From the NCBI GenBank assembly GCA_026874595.1, contig CM049307.1, positions 60,828,870-60,892,869 of the forward strand: a DNA stretch of 64,000 bases, written 5' to 3'. The stretch is from Sipunculus nudus (Eukaryota; Annelida; Sipuncula; Golfingiida; Sipunculidae). Below, one piece after another: positions 37,466 through 50,862 of this stretch (position 1 is the stretch's first letter; each line of letters opens with the position of its first letter). The notes under the pieces are model-generated. The model made no database searches. It saw only the letters and a list, made by a program, of their open reading frames with translations, and had not been told where the DNA came from. The position numbers and the translations under genes were made by a program.

Positions 37466-38371
37466 TATCTAGGGGAATAATACTGTAGGTGGCAGCCCTT
37501 CACGAGCCATGGGGTGAATGAGTGCAAAAAAAAAAATCTTCCAGAGGGAGCCACAGTCATCTGTCTTTCATGGATTGCCAAGACTGAACATGTTATTCAA
37601 AATCTCATACTCAACAGTCTCGTAGAAATACTTGTACTCTTTACATACTCTTGAACGCCTTAACAGTGTAAAAGGCAAAATATAGCACTTGTAACTGCAT
37701 GCGTAAATGAAAATATTAAGTGGATTGTGTTATCTACTGTGAGGCGCACTCTTATGCCATTATTTAGTTTAATGTTTCAGTTAACATGAAGCACCCATAC
37801 CACAAATGAAAGAGTGTGTAGTTCAAACTCTGAATCAGTTTTGAGAGGTTGGGCCATCATCATTTGATGGTTATTTTCTTTAATTAATTTCAAAACCCAC
37901 TGCAATCAAATGCAAGAATGTTAAGGAATCCGCTCATAAAGAAAGCTTAGAAATTAAACGTATTAATTGGAAAACTGTAATTATTTAGTTTTTTAAATTT
38001 TTAAGGAATTGTTTCACAGAGGTGGATGGTAAATGCCAGTTTTTGTGTCTGTGATAAGTCCAGCAGAACTTGCATAAGGGCCAGATTTTTATATTGTTTC
38101 TGAGGGAGATATTTATAGAAATCTTGTATGCAGAAGATTGTTTCATTTAGGAGGTAAACCAAAGAAGTAGCATAACTGCATTAAGTCATGTAAACCCAGC
38201 CTGATTGTGTTTTATTTTTGTTTGCTTTTTTATATGGCTTGGGTTTGTTAAACTGAATATATGAAGAATACACAACCTGATGGATAATACTTGGTACAGA
38301 TAGATGTCCAAACTTATTCGGATGATATTTCTTGATGGTCTGTGCATTGGCATTGGCCAAATTTGATAGAC
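37466..38371 (+). other. Probable HAPSTR1 3' UTR and downstream DNA
   Basis: AT-rich, no ORF of interest on the plus strand. One ATTAAA at 37953-37958 could end the transcript; a later end is possible. Confidence 0.4.
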
Positions 38372-38668
38372 GTGACTGCACTGATCATATGATCCAGACA
38401 GACATGTGACTGTACTGATCATATGATCCAGACAGACATGTGACTGTACTGGTCATATGATCCAGACAGACGTGACTGTACTGATCATATGATCCAGACA
38501 GACATGTGACTGTACTGATCATATGATCCAGACAGACATGTGACTGTACTGGTCATATGATCCAGACAGACGTGACTGCACTGATCACCCGATCCAGACT
38601 GACATGTGACTGCACTGATCATATGATCCAGACAGACATGTCTGCACTGATCATATGATCCAGACAAG
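38372..38668. repeat. Minisatellite, 31-35-bp unit, nine copies, higher-order 99-100 bp
   Basis: Units of the form GATCCAGACAGACATGTGAC-TGTACT-GATCATAT. Starts of CCAGACAGA at 38394, 38428, 38462, 38493, 38528, 38562, 38593 (variant CCAGACTGA), 38628 and 38659 (CCAGACAAG) give spacings 34-34-31-35-34-31-35-31. The lengths repeat as triplets of 99-100 bp. Most units contain the 12-bp palindrome GATCATATGATC. Confidence 0.9.
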
Positions 38669-40840
38669 AAACATGACTTCAGCAAAGAAAGCAAAGCACC
38701 AAGATATAAATTAATGCAGTGCCAATACTTGGCAATGAGATATCTGAATTGGTGACAGACATGCAAGATGCACAAGATATGAACAGTAGTCTAGCAACTG
38801 GAGCATTGCAGACTTGAGTAGGTATGAAGGAATCCCCTGCTAGAGCTTTCCATGAAGATACACAAGTAATGGTTGAAAAAGGTATGATTTTCCACACATC
38901 ACTGGCCCAGAACTGCTGTGTAAAGCTACTGATCCACAAATATTGTGAGAGTGTAGTTATCTCACATGCAGCTTCCTGTTTTCTACACTGCCTATACCTG
39001 GCCTGGTTAAATATTAACCATAACCAGCTCATGTAATTTAAGCTGGTAAGCATCAAGTACACTACTATTGAATCAACTGAATGTGATGTTATGGTACTGT
39101 TGATACGGTACTGTATCTCTACAAATAGTGAGATCTTATGGCACAGCATCCTAGTTTCACAGGGAGGGGAGACATATCTGTTGCATAACACTCATTCCAG
39201 TAACCTGTTACCCTGCTTTCTTTGGTACTTTGCTTTTGCACCAATGACCATGTTTGCAGCTGCAACTTGTCTTTATTAACTGATCAGATACTGTCATACA
39301 TGTTTGATAAGGACTGGCTTATGTACATGTCATCTTGTAATCACCATCTACACACTTAAATTCGGTATGTCACTTGACCACTTCGTTTTAATTGCACCGT
39401 GTAAGTAAATGATCAAATATTTGTACCAAATATACACATGTAAATGGCAGTAAAAAGCTGAAGCTTCGTGGGATGACATTTGCTCTAAATGGTTTGGAAA
39501 ATGCTAAACAGGAGCCAAATGTGTCATGAAAAACAGTTCACACAGGGTGATGATGGTACTTGACCGATCAATGGAAATGAAAAATAAAAATCATCCAGAA
39601 CTGCAGGGATTTTTGGTTACAGGCTGTTTTATTTTTAGTTCCGGTGAAGGTGATGAGGTTGAATTATTTCCATGTCCAGTTGGAAAGCTGTTCAGGTGTT
39701 ATATAAGAGGAATATATATGTTATTTGAACTGGAGCCTCTGTACCTCCTGCCTTTTTTTCGGTCTTCAATTTTAATATGTTACAGCCGAAGGTAAAATAT
39801 TTATAAGAACACCTGTATCACCATAACACCTTGCATCTTGTCTGTGGAGATGATGGGAAGGTATATGGCTGCTTGACATGGATGGTATGGTAGTGGGATT
39901 AAACCTTTAACAAAATATAAAAAGACTCCCTTAAACTATTTAGCTGCTTGTATATTTAGGAATATGTATTGAAATTTTGCCAAAGAGTGCAGAAGGTATC
40001 TTTTCAGACTCTTTGGTACAGCCTAGGGATCATGGGCAAAGGGACCTGTGATGGTGTGAAAGTTGCATATACGTTATGCTGGTTCTATTTCTTGCAGTCT
40101 TATTATCTTCATCTGCTCTCTGAAGCATGTCATGCCAAAAGGTATTCCTGTTTGTGTAGGGCGTAAAAGCTATATCTTTGCCTTTTGATGACATTCACCC
40201 TCATAAAATAATGTTTTCCCGTAAATTCAGCAACAGCCCATTAGTATCAATAAATAAAGATATAATATTTAAGGATTGTGATGTTCTTGTGCACAAGAAA
40301 AATAATAGTGTCAGGGTAACATTCGTGGGTATAAACTATGCCCCAGCATACAAGAGATGCTTTAGGAAAATGATGTTATGAAAAATTCCTGTTGCTTTTT
40401 CTCATTTCATTGCCTTGTTTAGATTTTCAAGTAGTAAGCTCATATATAGTTGATAATTATTAGGTCCGCTTTATTTTATATATCATTTCTGTGATGACAT
40501 GCTCCGCTGAAACCCCAGGCTCTTATGGACAGTAACATGCAGTTAGAAGCACATCTTATTGAGTGAATCATGTATTCTATCTGATTAAAAAATGCAAATG
40601 TTTAAACCACCGTTTGTCATGTCTACTCTGCATGTCTTGATAGACAATTATAGTTGAACTGAATGATTTGTGAGAGTATGGAATTTTGACTGTCACATCC
40701 CTCTGCATGTGATCATCTCCGTTGTTTGACAGCAGAGATGACCGTTATTACCAAACCTGTGAGCTCATGCGATGGTGTGGCGTCGTCAGTACGTAAACCC
40801 ATTCTATCTTAAAAACGGCAGGAGGAAGCATCACGAGAGT
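38669..40840. other. Intergenic, no supported gene
   Basis: A 170-codon minus frame (38679-39191) begins in the minisatellite flank and has no domain, splice context or start support. The frame 40178-40381 (ending YAPAYKRCFRKMML) looks mildly protein-like but stands alone. Confidence 0.4.
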
Positions 40841-41650
40841 TTATGAAAAAAAATCAGTCATCTAAAAAACTATTCGGATTTAGCTTATTTTTTGCTTTCT
40901 GCATTTACTTTAATTTTAAAGGGAAAAAGCTAAAAAAAAAACTGTTAAAACTTCCGAAACTGTTGAGCCCAAACTTCAATAAAATACAGGAATAATCTGT
41001 GAAACAATCTCAAGTTTGCTTGAATGGTTTCAGTTCTGTGAATTTAGCAGAGTTACAGAAAGGTGAACTTGGTCATTTCGCCCAAAAAGTATACTAAACT
41101 TACAAAATCGGAAAACAGCTATAGCTGTCATCACCAAATTTTATGTAAATGTTGGTAACCTGACTACCATATGAAATACAGGTATTGATGCCGCCACCTG
41201 CCAACCTTTTCTGCACGAGGGTCATCAGTACAATAACCCATAATTTCTCATGTATATGAGCTAGCACCCCCAGATTTATGCAAAAATCTTTCGCATATCA
41301 AATGATGTGGGATTGAGCTCCTGGTGCCATGTGCATTAACTTACATTTTACGGGGGAAAGCAAAATAAAAAACAGAAAATTTTATTCTCTGAAATCATTC
41401 AGCCAAATCGTTCAATGTTTCACAGAAATGAGCCCTCAAGTTTGTTCATATGGTTTGGGTTTGATGAATTTTGGACGAGTGACAGGTGTTTGAACTTAGA
41501 TATATGGCCAAAAACTTAGTCATACTGACATAAAAATCTCAGAAATGACAGGAGTTAGCATCACCAAGTTTTATGTAAATCCTGGTCACATGACTCGTAC
41601 TTGAAATTGCAGTTTTGTGGCGCCACCTACATCGACTTGTCTGTTACGGA
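40841..41650 (-). repeat. Two diverged ~400-bp repeat units with GCCGCCACCTG
   Basis: CATCACCAAATTTTATGTAAAT at about 41130 and CATCACCAAGTTTTATGTAAAT at about 41560, each followed by CC(G)CCACCT. Related to the 21015-21480 repeat in opposite orientation. Confidence 0.55.
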
Positions 41651-42411
41651 CAAAAACCTTATCATTTTGGCCTCCATCACCTTAAATCTGTTTTATGATG
41701 AAACTTTCAAGCATAATTATTTAATTTTTCACAAGAATAATCCTAGGGTAGGTTTTTTTCCAATTGTATAAGAAAAGATTGGGTTCGTTGATTTTTGGTA
41801 GAATCATAGAAAGCTTTAAGTTGGGTCTTGTGGCCATAAGTAAGCCTATTTCAAACTGAAGACTGCAGTAGTCATCTTTTGCAAAACTGTTGTTTCAACT
41901 TCTGTAAAAATGCACAAAAAATTATTCTTAGGAGGCCTTTGTTCAAGTTTCTTTAAATGATTATTGGCAGAATTATTAAACCTTTAACAAAGAAAAAACT
42001 ACATGTTTTATTTTGTAAACATTTTGATAAAAAAAAAACTTATGCATATGTCAGCGTTTTAGCCATTGTAGTTTTTCAAAATGGGTAAACAGATTTACCA
42101 ACAGACCAAGATTGTGTCTGTATCTAAATATAGCTTGGCAGACTGCCAACTATTACAGATTTGGCAATAGGCTAAATGTCAGTTTAAATCTATTTATAGA
42201 TTTGTCAGACTGCCATCTGTATCAGATAATGCAACAAGTCAAAGAGTTCACTCATCGCAGCCAGGTACAGGTCAATAGTTCACAAGGTGCAGCCAGGTGC
42301 AAGTCAAGAGTTCACTCAGCCAGCAATTTGTTACGGTTCCCTTGGAGCAACTGCCTTCCTCACCTAAGCCTAGTCAGCCCTGTGTATCCGACTCCATTGA
42401 CGTTTGACGTA

Positions 42412-42730
42412 TTTGCCTGATATTTGAAATGTCCATGCATCTTAAATGGCTTTCTCGTACACAAGACTGGTGTCGCTACCTACAATGACCTTTGCACAGA
42501 GTATGTCCCTGCTTATTTCTCCGGAGGGATATGATATATCAGCCTGAAATTTGGCAGATGCATAGTTCTCAGATAGCGTCGTCGTCGCAAGACAGGGCGC
42601 CACCTACAATGATTAGCAGTGTATGCTCCTGCTTATTCTTCAGAAATGATTTGACATGTCAGCCTGAAATTATACATGTCAAGACATCTTTAATGACTTT
42701 CTCGTACACAAGACTGCTTGTACCACCTAA
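42412..42730. repeat. Diverged tandem units with TTTCTCGTACACAAGACT
   Basis: TTTCTCGTACACAAGACTG occurs at about 42450 and 42700, with CACCTACAATGA and TCAGCCTGAAAT between. Related sequence recurs at 43700-43945. A poly-T run lies at about 42730-42750. Confidence 0.6.
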
Positions 42731-43699
42731 ATTTTTTTTTTTTTTTTTTTTGTGTTGTGTGCACCCATGCCAGTATTTAGCAGACACATTTACTTGAAAA
42801 GAAACATTCCAGCATAGAAGCATTATACAAGTTCGCATTAGGCCTGTAGACCCTGTTAATAACTCTTGCAAATGCACATAAACTTGATGTAAATAATGTA
42901 TTTGGAAAAAAATACAGAAGTGACACCTTGCCACGGGCCACCAGTAGTTTTAGCCTGTGTAAAACGAGTTCATAAATCAGTTCATTCTCTTGTACACATC
43001 TAATGAAAGATCCCTTTTAAAGCACACTGACTTGGAGTCCGCTGGCTTAAAGTGTCACTATCTCTTCATTGTTACCAACATGGTTCACTTCTACAAAGAT
43101 ACATTAAAAAATTAAATAAAAAAAACTTGTACAAAAGATTTGTGACATGGCCAGAGAAATTAACGCCTGAGCGACTGATGGACCATGAAATTGGAGGAAA
43201 AGTAACAAGGAATAGGTTTCATATTTATTAAGCTAATGACCGAACAAACGAGGCCTCGTTTCTGACACAATAAGAATACTTGTAATCACGCCCTGCTGCA
43301 AGGAAGATTAAATGAAACTTGCAAAACCTGTTGTTTTTCCGTTAATGAATGACCATGTGTAGCTTTGCCCTGAATTATTAAGCGAGTCCATTGATATAAG
43401 ATTAAGTTATAATGCAGTATGTTATTTCTAAGCTTTTTCACGTTCATGCTACCATTTTACTTTCAACTCAACAACAGTCAATGAAGCTAAGACCATACTA
43501 AATTTCAGGATAATTTGAAATGATAAGCGCTTTGCACAGTGCACACGCAGCTGTATTTAATGAATAGGTTTGACAGGCTCTCCGCCAGGGGGCTAGTCGT
43601 TGCAATTTTTCAGGCAGGCAGGCAGATTATACAATCACACACGAGAGTATCGGTATTAACCATATCCCGTATTGCACTGTTGTTTATTTTATAAAGCAC

Positions 43700-43945
43700 T
43701 AATGAAGTGCCGTTTTCTGAGGAGTGATTTGCCCTTTTGGCCTGAAATTGTGCATATCCATATATCTTGGACTCCTCCATCTTGTACTCAAGACTGGTTG
43801 CGCCATCTGCTATCGTTTTGGCGTGGCGTCAATCTGTACATGTGCTTTTGGTGAAAATTGCTCATATCTCCGGAGTGGGTCAAGTCTTTAATTTGGCATG
43901 TCCATCCATCTAGGAAAGTTTTCTCGTAAACCAGACAAGAGTTTA
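43700..43945. repeat. Further units of the CTCGTACACAAGACT repeat
   Basis: GGCCTGAAATTGTGCATATCC, CTTGTACTCAAGACTGGTTG and CTCATATCTCCGGAG match the 42412-42730 units with divergence. Confidence 0.5.
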
Positions 43946-46139
43946 CCTCCACACCTTAACCAATGTAAATTAAACATGGGTTGATCTAGAATATAAAAGG
44001 GAAAGGGGGGTCCAAGCCAGAAGAACTAATATGACGAAACCTATGAAAAGGTCTCCAGGTCATGTCGCAAAAATTAGTTCGAACCCCTTGGGGGGGGGGG
44101 GAAGGTTGTAGAGGCTCGCCGTAGACCAACTGGAATTCCCCCCTCCATCTCCACCCCCGCCTTGACTCACTTGTGTTAAATGCTAATTTGTCTAGGCAGG
44201 CATGCTTTTCCATAATAATTTAGACAATATGAAACTCTATTTATATTTTCTGTCTATATACAATTCGGGAGAAATCCTGCCGGCGCAAGATTAATTCGAA
44301 GGGCAAACGAGTGCTATAGACGAAAACGATGAGTAGATTTGAAACCACCACATAATGAAAATGCTTATGATCCTACTTTCAGAGATGTTGATAATCTTAC
44401 ATAAGATATTTTATTACACCAGTAACAAATCACAGTGCATGGGGAAAGCAAATGCATAATGCCAAATCTTTATTGCATTCTTTTCGCATGCGAGCACTGT
44501 GGGAGGCTCGCTTTCAAGTAGTTATCTGTTTCCCTGATAGATGTCGCTTTTATTAGGGATGCGGTTTTCGGAATTTTATTTTTCGGTCACTGGTAACCTT
44601 TCTTTAAGAGGGTTGCAGAATATGATTTTGGTATGTGGGTTACTGTAAATTTTATTATTTTTAAATCATAATAATGTTAAAGAAATCAGCTGGAAACGTA
44701 TTGTGTAGTTATGAGGGTATGGCTTAGTTCATTCTGTTTGACTTTTCAGGGACCATTAAATGCATTTTGAATGTATAGAGTTGCTTGGTTCAATTTCTAC
44801 ACAATATCAATACACTATAAATAAATTTTAGACTTTTGAGACTAAGCAAGGTGATCGTATTTTGAGGATGATCGAATTCGTGAATTTCTCATCTTGATTA
44901 AATTCTCAAGCTTGAATATGACACAGATTTATCTTTGATGTAAATATATCAAATTATATTTAAATTTATGACCTTATAAGTAACAAAATATATCAAATTA
45001 CCAATCCCAACAGCTAATTTCAGTTATATGACGACAAGGGACACTGACAGAATAGGAAATGTAACAAATTTGAAAATTCACATGATCTTGTTCGCTTAGT
45101 TTTGACGGTGCCAACCCGTCTTCTAAAACTCATGTGACTCGTAGCTGACGAAAGTATTGTTTGTATTTTAGGAAATACTAAATACGCCGCTGACATTTTT
45201 CACGGATAATTATTTTTGCAATTGAAGACCAGGTCTTTGGTAATGTTGCTTATTTGTGCTTATTGGCAAAAAAAAAAATTTTGAAAGGTATGGAAAATGG
45301 ACTAAATGTTGTGTTGATTATATGCACCATTTCAAGAAATGGACCATTTATTTGTGTTTTCTAGACAGGCTTTCATAAATCGGGTATTTTGACTCGACCG
45401 TTAAAAAATACCAATAAAACCTATTGCCCGCTCGCCCCATAATTAGGGTTCCCAGTGTCCACAGAACAATTTTTTTATGTGGCCTTACCAGCTGCTTTAA
45501 AATGGGAGTCAATGCTTCACTACTCTATCATAACTGCTTGACTTTATTTTTTTTAATAGATATAACTTACAATTATAGAATAAATCTTAATATAATTAAA
45601 TTGTGACATGTCTTGATTTTTGGATGAATTATTGTATGATTAAACAATACTTATTTTTTTATGAATATTCATGTGTATTAAAAGTATAACGCAATTCAAA
45701 TTCACGTCAAAACCAGCCGCTAGATGACGCTCTATCATTTAGGGTTACTAAGTAAAACAGACCGATTTTATTTAGCGGAGGTATTTTGTATTCTCCTTGG
45801 TTTGTACGTTGGTTTGCCTGTTGGCAACTTTACGCAAAATGTAAACGGATTTCAATGAAAAATTGTGGATTGTACGGTAAGACTAAAGGACAATCCATTC
45901 AATTTTGGAAGTAATCAGGATCACCGTAATATATTTTAATTCAAAGATTGAATACCATTTTGACACATGGTGATTCCTTTGTCCCAAGGTAAAAGCCCGC
46001 CCATTCATAGGTATTAGGAGCAGCGTTTCTTCTGCAACTCGCCTTGTCAATCCATGTTACCGAAAAATGAATGCATGTATGTAACGTTACCATTCATGAA
46101 CGTGTAATTAGGAGATTCAACCGGAGGTTACACCATGTA
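43946..46139. other. Intergenic, no gene seen
   Basis: A 12-G run at about 44089-44101. A GC-rich minus frame beside it has no domain. The rest is AT-rich without supportable exons. Confidence 0.45.
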
Positions 46140-46145
46140 GTTGTT

Positions 46146-46516
46146 AGCTCAGCTGACTGAAACTCAACTGAGGTATAGAAATGGCGCTTTGTCCGTCACC
46201 CGTCCGTCAGCAAACCTTCCATCTCTCTTATGGTTACCTACCAATAGGAGAAGGACACTATTTATTTTGAGGTCACAAAGATAAAGGTCAAGATCATAGG
46301 ACTCTCTTCTTTAACAAGCTTCTTGAAACAATTAAAGCCAACTTTCATAAAAAACCCCTCCATTTATCCCATTTGGCTCACCTACCAGTAGGAGAAGAGC
46401 CCTTTTTTAAAAGGTCACAAGTTCAAGGGTCATGGTCAAAAGGACGCACATTTTGAAAAAAAAAAAAAACTGGTAAAAATATCATTTAAGACAAATTCAG
46501 CTGAGCGTCGAGACCC
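46146..46516 (-). mobile_element. CAGCTGAG-ended repeat element, short complete copy (~370 bp)
   Basis: In reverse orientation: TAGCTCAGCTGACTGAAACT at the left and TCAGCTGAGCGTCGAGACCC / TTGGTCC at the right, the same two ends as the 2424-4330 element. Inside are AAGGTCAAGATCA and GGTCACAAGTTCAAGGTCA-like motifs, the other strand of the TGACCTTTGACC units. Confidence 0.6.
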
Positions 46517-47756
46517 CTTGGTCCAAAGTTATTGTATACTGCAAGCACGCATATCAAGACCAAGAGATGCTCATAGTGTATTTGTGTTTACATATTGTTT
46601 ATTCACTCTTTATATACACAATGTACGAAGCTCAACACGAATCCATAAAAATTGGATCATCTCATTTGTAGCTCAGCTGATTGACCTGACCTATAGCGCT
46701 GACCCTTTGTGCGTCACTCGTCTTGTACAAGACACAAATTTAAATGATTTGCTATGTAACTAGTGGTAAAATTTCTTTCACGCCTGCAACTAGGTCACTG
46801 TGACTTCATTTCTTAGTTCACGCGAGTGAAATGGACACGAAGATGCCCCTTCTCGCTGGTCTGATTACAATTCTTGGCCCTGTGCCAGCGTGACGTGACA
46901 ATACCCGGTAAACCCTGCTAAAGAGAGCAGTTTTTGAAGCTAAGGAGATACAGGACGTCTGCAATGCATAATTACTGTGTAAGGGGTGTATAAAAACGTT
47001 TAAACTTCATCACACCCGTGCTTTCGCCCAACTCATGCCTTGGACACAGTATAAAAATAATACTTTAGCTGTATTTTCCTTGGTTACTTTTCAACGAACA
47101 ATTAAACTGTCAGAGGTTATGTGTTCAACTATGTTTGTATGTCTGTTTGTCTGTTTGTGTACGGAACGCCTCTAACATTAAGTAATTTTGGATCGGACCG
47201 GTGACTTTATTTCATTTGGGGAGTGGAAGAGGGGGAGTGTTATGGATAATGATCTATTCGTTGGCAGAGGTATGCGTTCTCTGAATGCTTTCTTTATTAT
47301 ATCGATTTACAGGGGGGAACTATCAGTTTCATTTGTCACATGCTCAGCTTAGGATGTGCTATTACAGTTTGAATTGATAAACATACATGAAATCCTATTT
47401 TCGGCCAACAGTATAACTGTTTTAATTAATGAACATCTGTGTAAACATATGTTTATAGCTGCTTCACCTGCCGCTAAACAATGAAACTTGTCACAGAGAC
47501 AAAAATGGGTGTATATATATATATAATATATATATGTATATAATTCACAAACTGTTGGCTTCGTAATGGACTGAGGGAAGAGCCGAAGGACGAAACGGCT
47601 ATCTGAAGGTTAATAGAAGTCAATATCCAACATGTCACTTCATATTATTTTATTTAAAGCCATGGATATTATCAAACACATCAATACACGCGCCAGCACC
47701 TTCACACATACAGGTAATGTGATCAGTTTTATACCCGCGTGGAGCGATATGAACAC
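46517..47756. other. Intergenic, no gene seen
   Basis: A second partial GTAGCTCAGCTGATTGACCT motif at 46668. (TA)n at about 47510-47545. No exon supported. Confidence 0.45.
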
Positions 47757-48345
47757 AGTATCGTCTAGACTGGTACCCTGCTCTATTATGGCCCTTAGCC
47801 AAGCATAGAGACAGGCGTAGAACGCCATCTTAAGTACTCCCAGTTCCAACTCCTGACTGACCTGTAGACTGGTTCCAACTCGAGTTTGCACGCTCATACC
47901 GGTTGTTATGGACGTTTACGTGTTCCTTATTGATTATCCGTGAAGATTTCTTATAAAATAAGTTAGTTATTTAGTTATTTAGTTATAAGTCATTAGTTAT
48001 TTCCATGTTTCAATTATTGAAGAATGAGTGTTTGCACAAAAATTGAATATTGGATGTATAGATAATACGAAATACTGAATCTTTGGTATTCCAATGTGCG
48101 TAGCAGTGATTTATTATTAATATTTTTAATCCAATCATTAATGTCACAAGCAATGTTCTGCCAACTTTTGGTAACCTTTCTGAGCAAACGAAATGCTTAT
48201 TTTTATCATATATCATACATACTGTAGTTGGAACCAATCTGCCGGGAGTACATAAGATGGCGTTGTACGCCCGTCTCTATGATTGGCCTAGAGCAGCGGT
48301 GCCATAACAGAGCGGGGTACCAGTCTAAGTATCGTCACACAAGCC
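47757..48345. mobile_element. Inverted-repeat (foldback) element, ~590 bp
   Basis: Left arm 47757-47888 and right arm 48228-48345 are inverted copies: TAGACTGGTACCCTGCTCT against (complement) TAGACTGGTACCCCGCTCT, CATAGAGACAGGCGTAGAAC against CATAGAGACGGGCGTACAAC, and ACGCCATCTTA in both. About 340 bp lie between. The target duplication is unclear. The 75-85 codon minus frames fall in the arms. Confidence 0.6.
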
Positions 48346-48470
48346 GTGATGCTTGTCCATTTTATTCTCGGCGCTGGTCACGGAACACAGTGACGTCACA
48401 CGAATAGTGAAGCTTGTCGATTTCATTCTTAGGCGGGGTATCACTTAGCACACCGAGTGCCGGGCTTATA
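48342..48470. repeat. Short direct duplication
   Basis: CGTCACACAAGCCGTGATGC and CGTCACACGAATAGTGAAGC, each followed by TTGTC-ATTT-ATTCT. A TGACGTCA CRE octamer lies between (about 48391). Confidence 0.55.
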
Positions 48471-48924
48471 CGAGACCACTAGGCCTATATTAAATCAGTA
48501 TATACGCGGTATATGATCCTTGAATGACGCATCGTATCACGTATTCCGGGAGCTCTGTGTTATTACATGCGTGCCCAGTTAATAAAACTATATATGAGTT
48601 GGTCCATAACATGTTCGAATGAGAATCTTCTAGCAACCTCTAATGTATATATTTACTTAAACATGTATATTTATCTTTAAACAGCTCTGTTCATACCTGG
48701 GACATCTCTTTTTGATGGGCCTCCTGGTTATCAATGGCTCAAAACTTTCCGTTTTTTTCTCCCCAGAAAGTGAGATGTGTGAATGATTAGAAAATATGTA
48801 TGTCTAGCAGACAAATGTAGTGCTTACGATTTAAACTATGCCAGATTCAAGGCGTCCTCTTGCGGCCAGTAAGCATGCAGTCTCAGATGGAGGTACGTGT
48901 AGAGTCTGTATCCTTCAGTGCTTT

Positions 48925-49529
48925 CCCAGGTAGCACAAAACATTTTTAAAACATTTTCAATATGTTGCATAAATGTTTCAACAGAACATTTTTTAAAAAT
49001 GTTTTAAAAACATTTTTAAAACGTTTTTACTAACGGCGCATAAATGTTACAAAAGAACATTTTTATCAAAACATTTTTAAAACATTTTTTAAAAACAGCG
49101 CATAAATGTTACAACAGAACATTTTTTAAAAACATTTATAAAACATTTTTTTAACATTTACCTATAGGGCACATAAATGGGTTCCCAAAACGTTTTTTAA
49201 ACATTTTAAAAACATTTTAAAATGATTTATAAATGTTGATGAAAAATGTTTACCTGAAACATTTATGAGACATATTAAAAATGTACAAGATGTAGTATGA
49301 CTTAAATAACCCAATCCCATTTCAGGGATTACTTGACTGCGTCATCTGTCATTGCCTTAGGCATACTTGTGAATGTAAAAGTTAAAAATGTTTAAAATAT
49401 GTTAATGAATAAAAAAAATTGTTGAAAAGAAAATGAAAAAAATATGAATAATAAACAAAACATTTAAAAAATGTTGATACAAATGTTAACTTGAAAAATT
49501 TATAAGACATATTTCGATTGTTAAAGATG

Positions 49530-49612
<83 letters not shown>

Positions 49613-49996
49613 TTATGTGTAAGATTAATATGTATTTAAATATAAACATTTCTTATCTGCCAGGAGGCAGTTTGTTCAGAATAAATTATACCTTTAGAAA
49701 TGAAGCTTTACAAAAAAAAACTTGGAAATAATTAAGTGTCAAAAAGTACAGCATGTTCATATTTTGCTTATATAATGTGGTCCTGTGCACTACAACTATC
49801 AGTGTGTACCTTATCATATAACTCCTCCGGCGAACTCGTGTTTTTTATATGGATTGTGGCTTAATTGGAATCGACTAGAGTTACTGATTCCCTGTAGAGA
49901 CCACATTTTGGCGGGAAATTCAGCATGCCAGACTAAACAGTTGAAGGGGAGGGTCTGAGTGTTCAAGCTATTGTGAGTATATTCCATTTATCTTTT
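48925..49996. repeat. CCCAGGTAGCACA end plus AACATTTTT array, copy 1
   Basis: Starts with CCCAGGTAGCACAAAACATT. About 280 bp of repeated AACATTTTT / AAACGTTTTT / CATAAATGTTACAA motifs follow, then a (TA)n tract (49533-49608) and about 220 bp ending TATTCCATTTATCTTTTC. Confidence 0.7.
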
Positions 49997-50414
49997 CAAA
50001 CATTTTTAAAACATTTTCAATATGTTGCATAATTGTTTCAACAGAACATCTTTTAAAAATGTTTTAAAAACATTTTTAAAACGTTTTTACTAACGGCCCA
50101 TAAATGTTACAAAAGAACATTTTTATCAAAATATTTTTTAAACATTTTTAAAACATTTTTTAAAAACAACGCATAAATATTACAACAGAACATTTTTTAA
50201 AACATTTATAAAACGTTTTTTTAACGTTTACCCATAGGGCACATAAATGGGTTCCCAAAACGTTTTTTAAACATTTTAAAAACATTTTAAAATGAAAAAA
50301 ATTGTTGAAAAAAAAAATGAAAAAAATATGAATAAAAAATAACAAAACATTTAAAAAATGTTGATACAAATGTTTACCTGAAAAATTTATGACATATTTC
50401 GATTGTTAAAGATG

Positions 50415-50477
<63 letters not shown>

Positions 50478-50862
50478 TTATGTGTAAGATTAATATGTAT
50501 TTAAATATAAACATCTTTTATCTGCCAGGAAGCAGTTTGTTCAGAATTAATTATTCCTTTAGAAATGAAGCTTTACAAAAAAAAAAACTTGGAAATAAGT
50601 GTCAAAAAGTACAGCATGTTCATATTATGCTTATATAATGTGGTCCTGTGCACTACAACTATCAGTGTGTACCTTATCATATAACCCCTCTGGCGAACTC
50701 ATGTTTTTTTCCGGATTGCGGCTTAATTGGAATCGACTAGAGTTACTGTTTCCCTGTAGAGACCACATTTTGGCGGGAAATTCAGCATACCAGACTAAAC
50801 AGTTGAAGCGGAGGGTCTGAGTGTTCAAGCTATTATGAGTATATTTCATTTATCTTTTCCCC
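49997..50862. repeat. Tandem duplicate of the AACATTTTT block, copy 2
   Basis: Repeats copy 1 from AAACATTTTTAAAACATTTT through the (TA)n tract (50419-50474) to GGCGGGAAATTCAGCAT and TTCATTTATCTTTTC, but lacks about 190 bp (the 49210-49400 part) and the CCCAGG end. High identity outside the gap suggests a recent duplication. Confidence 0.75.

Noticed and set aside
38372-38668. Regular short repeats resembling a CRISPR array
   Set aside because: Repeats are directly adjacent without unique spacers, unit length varies 31-35 bp, and the DNA is clearly animal. It is a minisatellite.
38679-39191. 170-codon minus-strand frame
   Set aside because: No recognisable domain, no acceptor or donor that would make it an exon, and overlapping plus-strand frames of similar quality.
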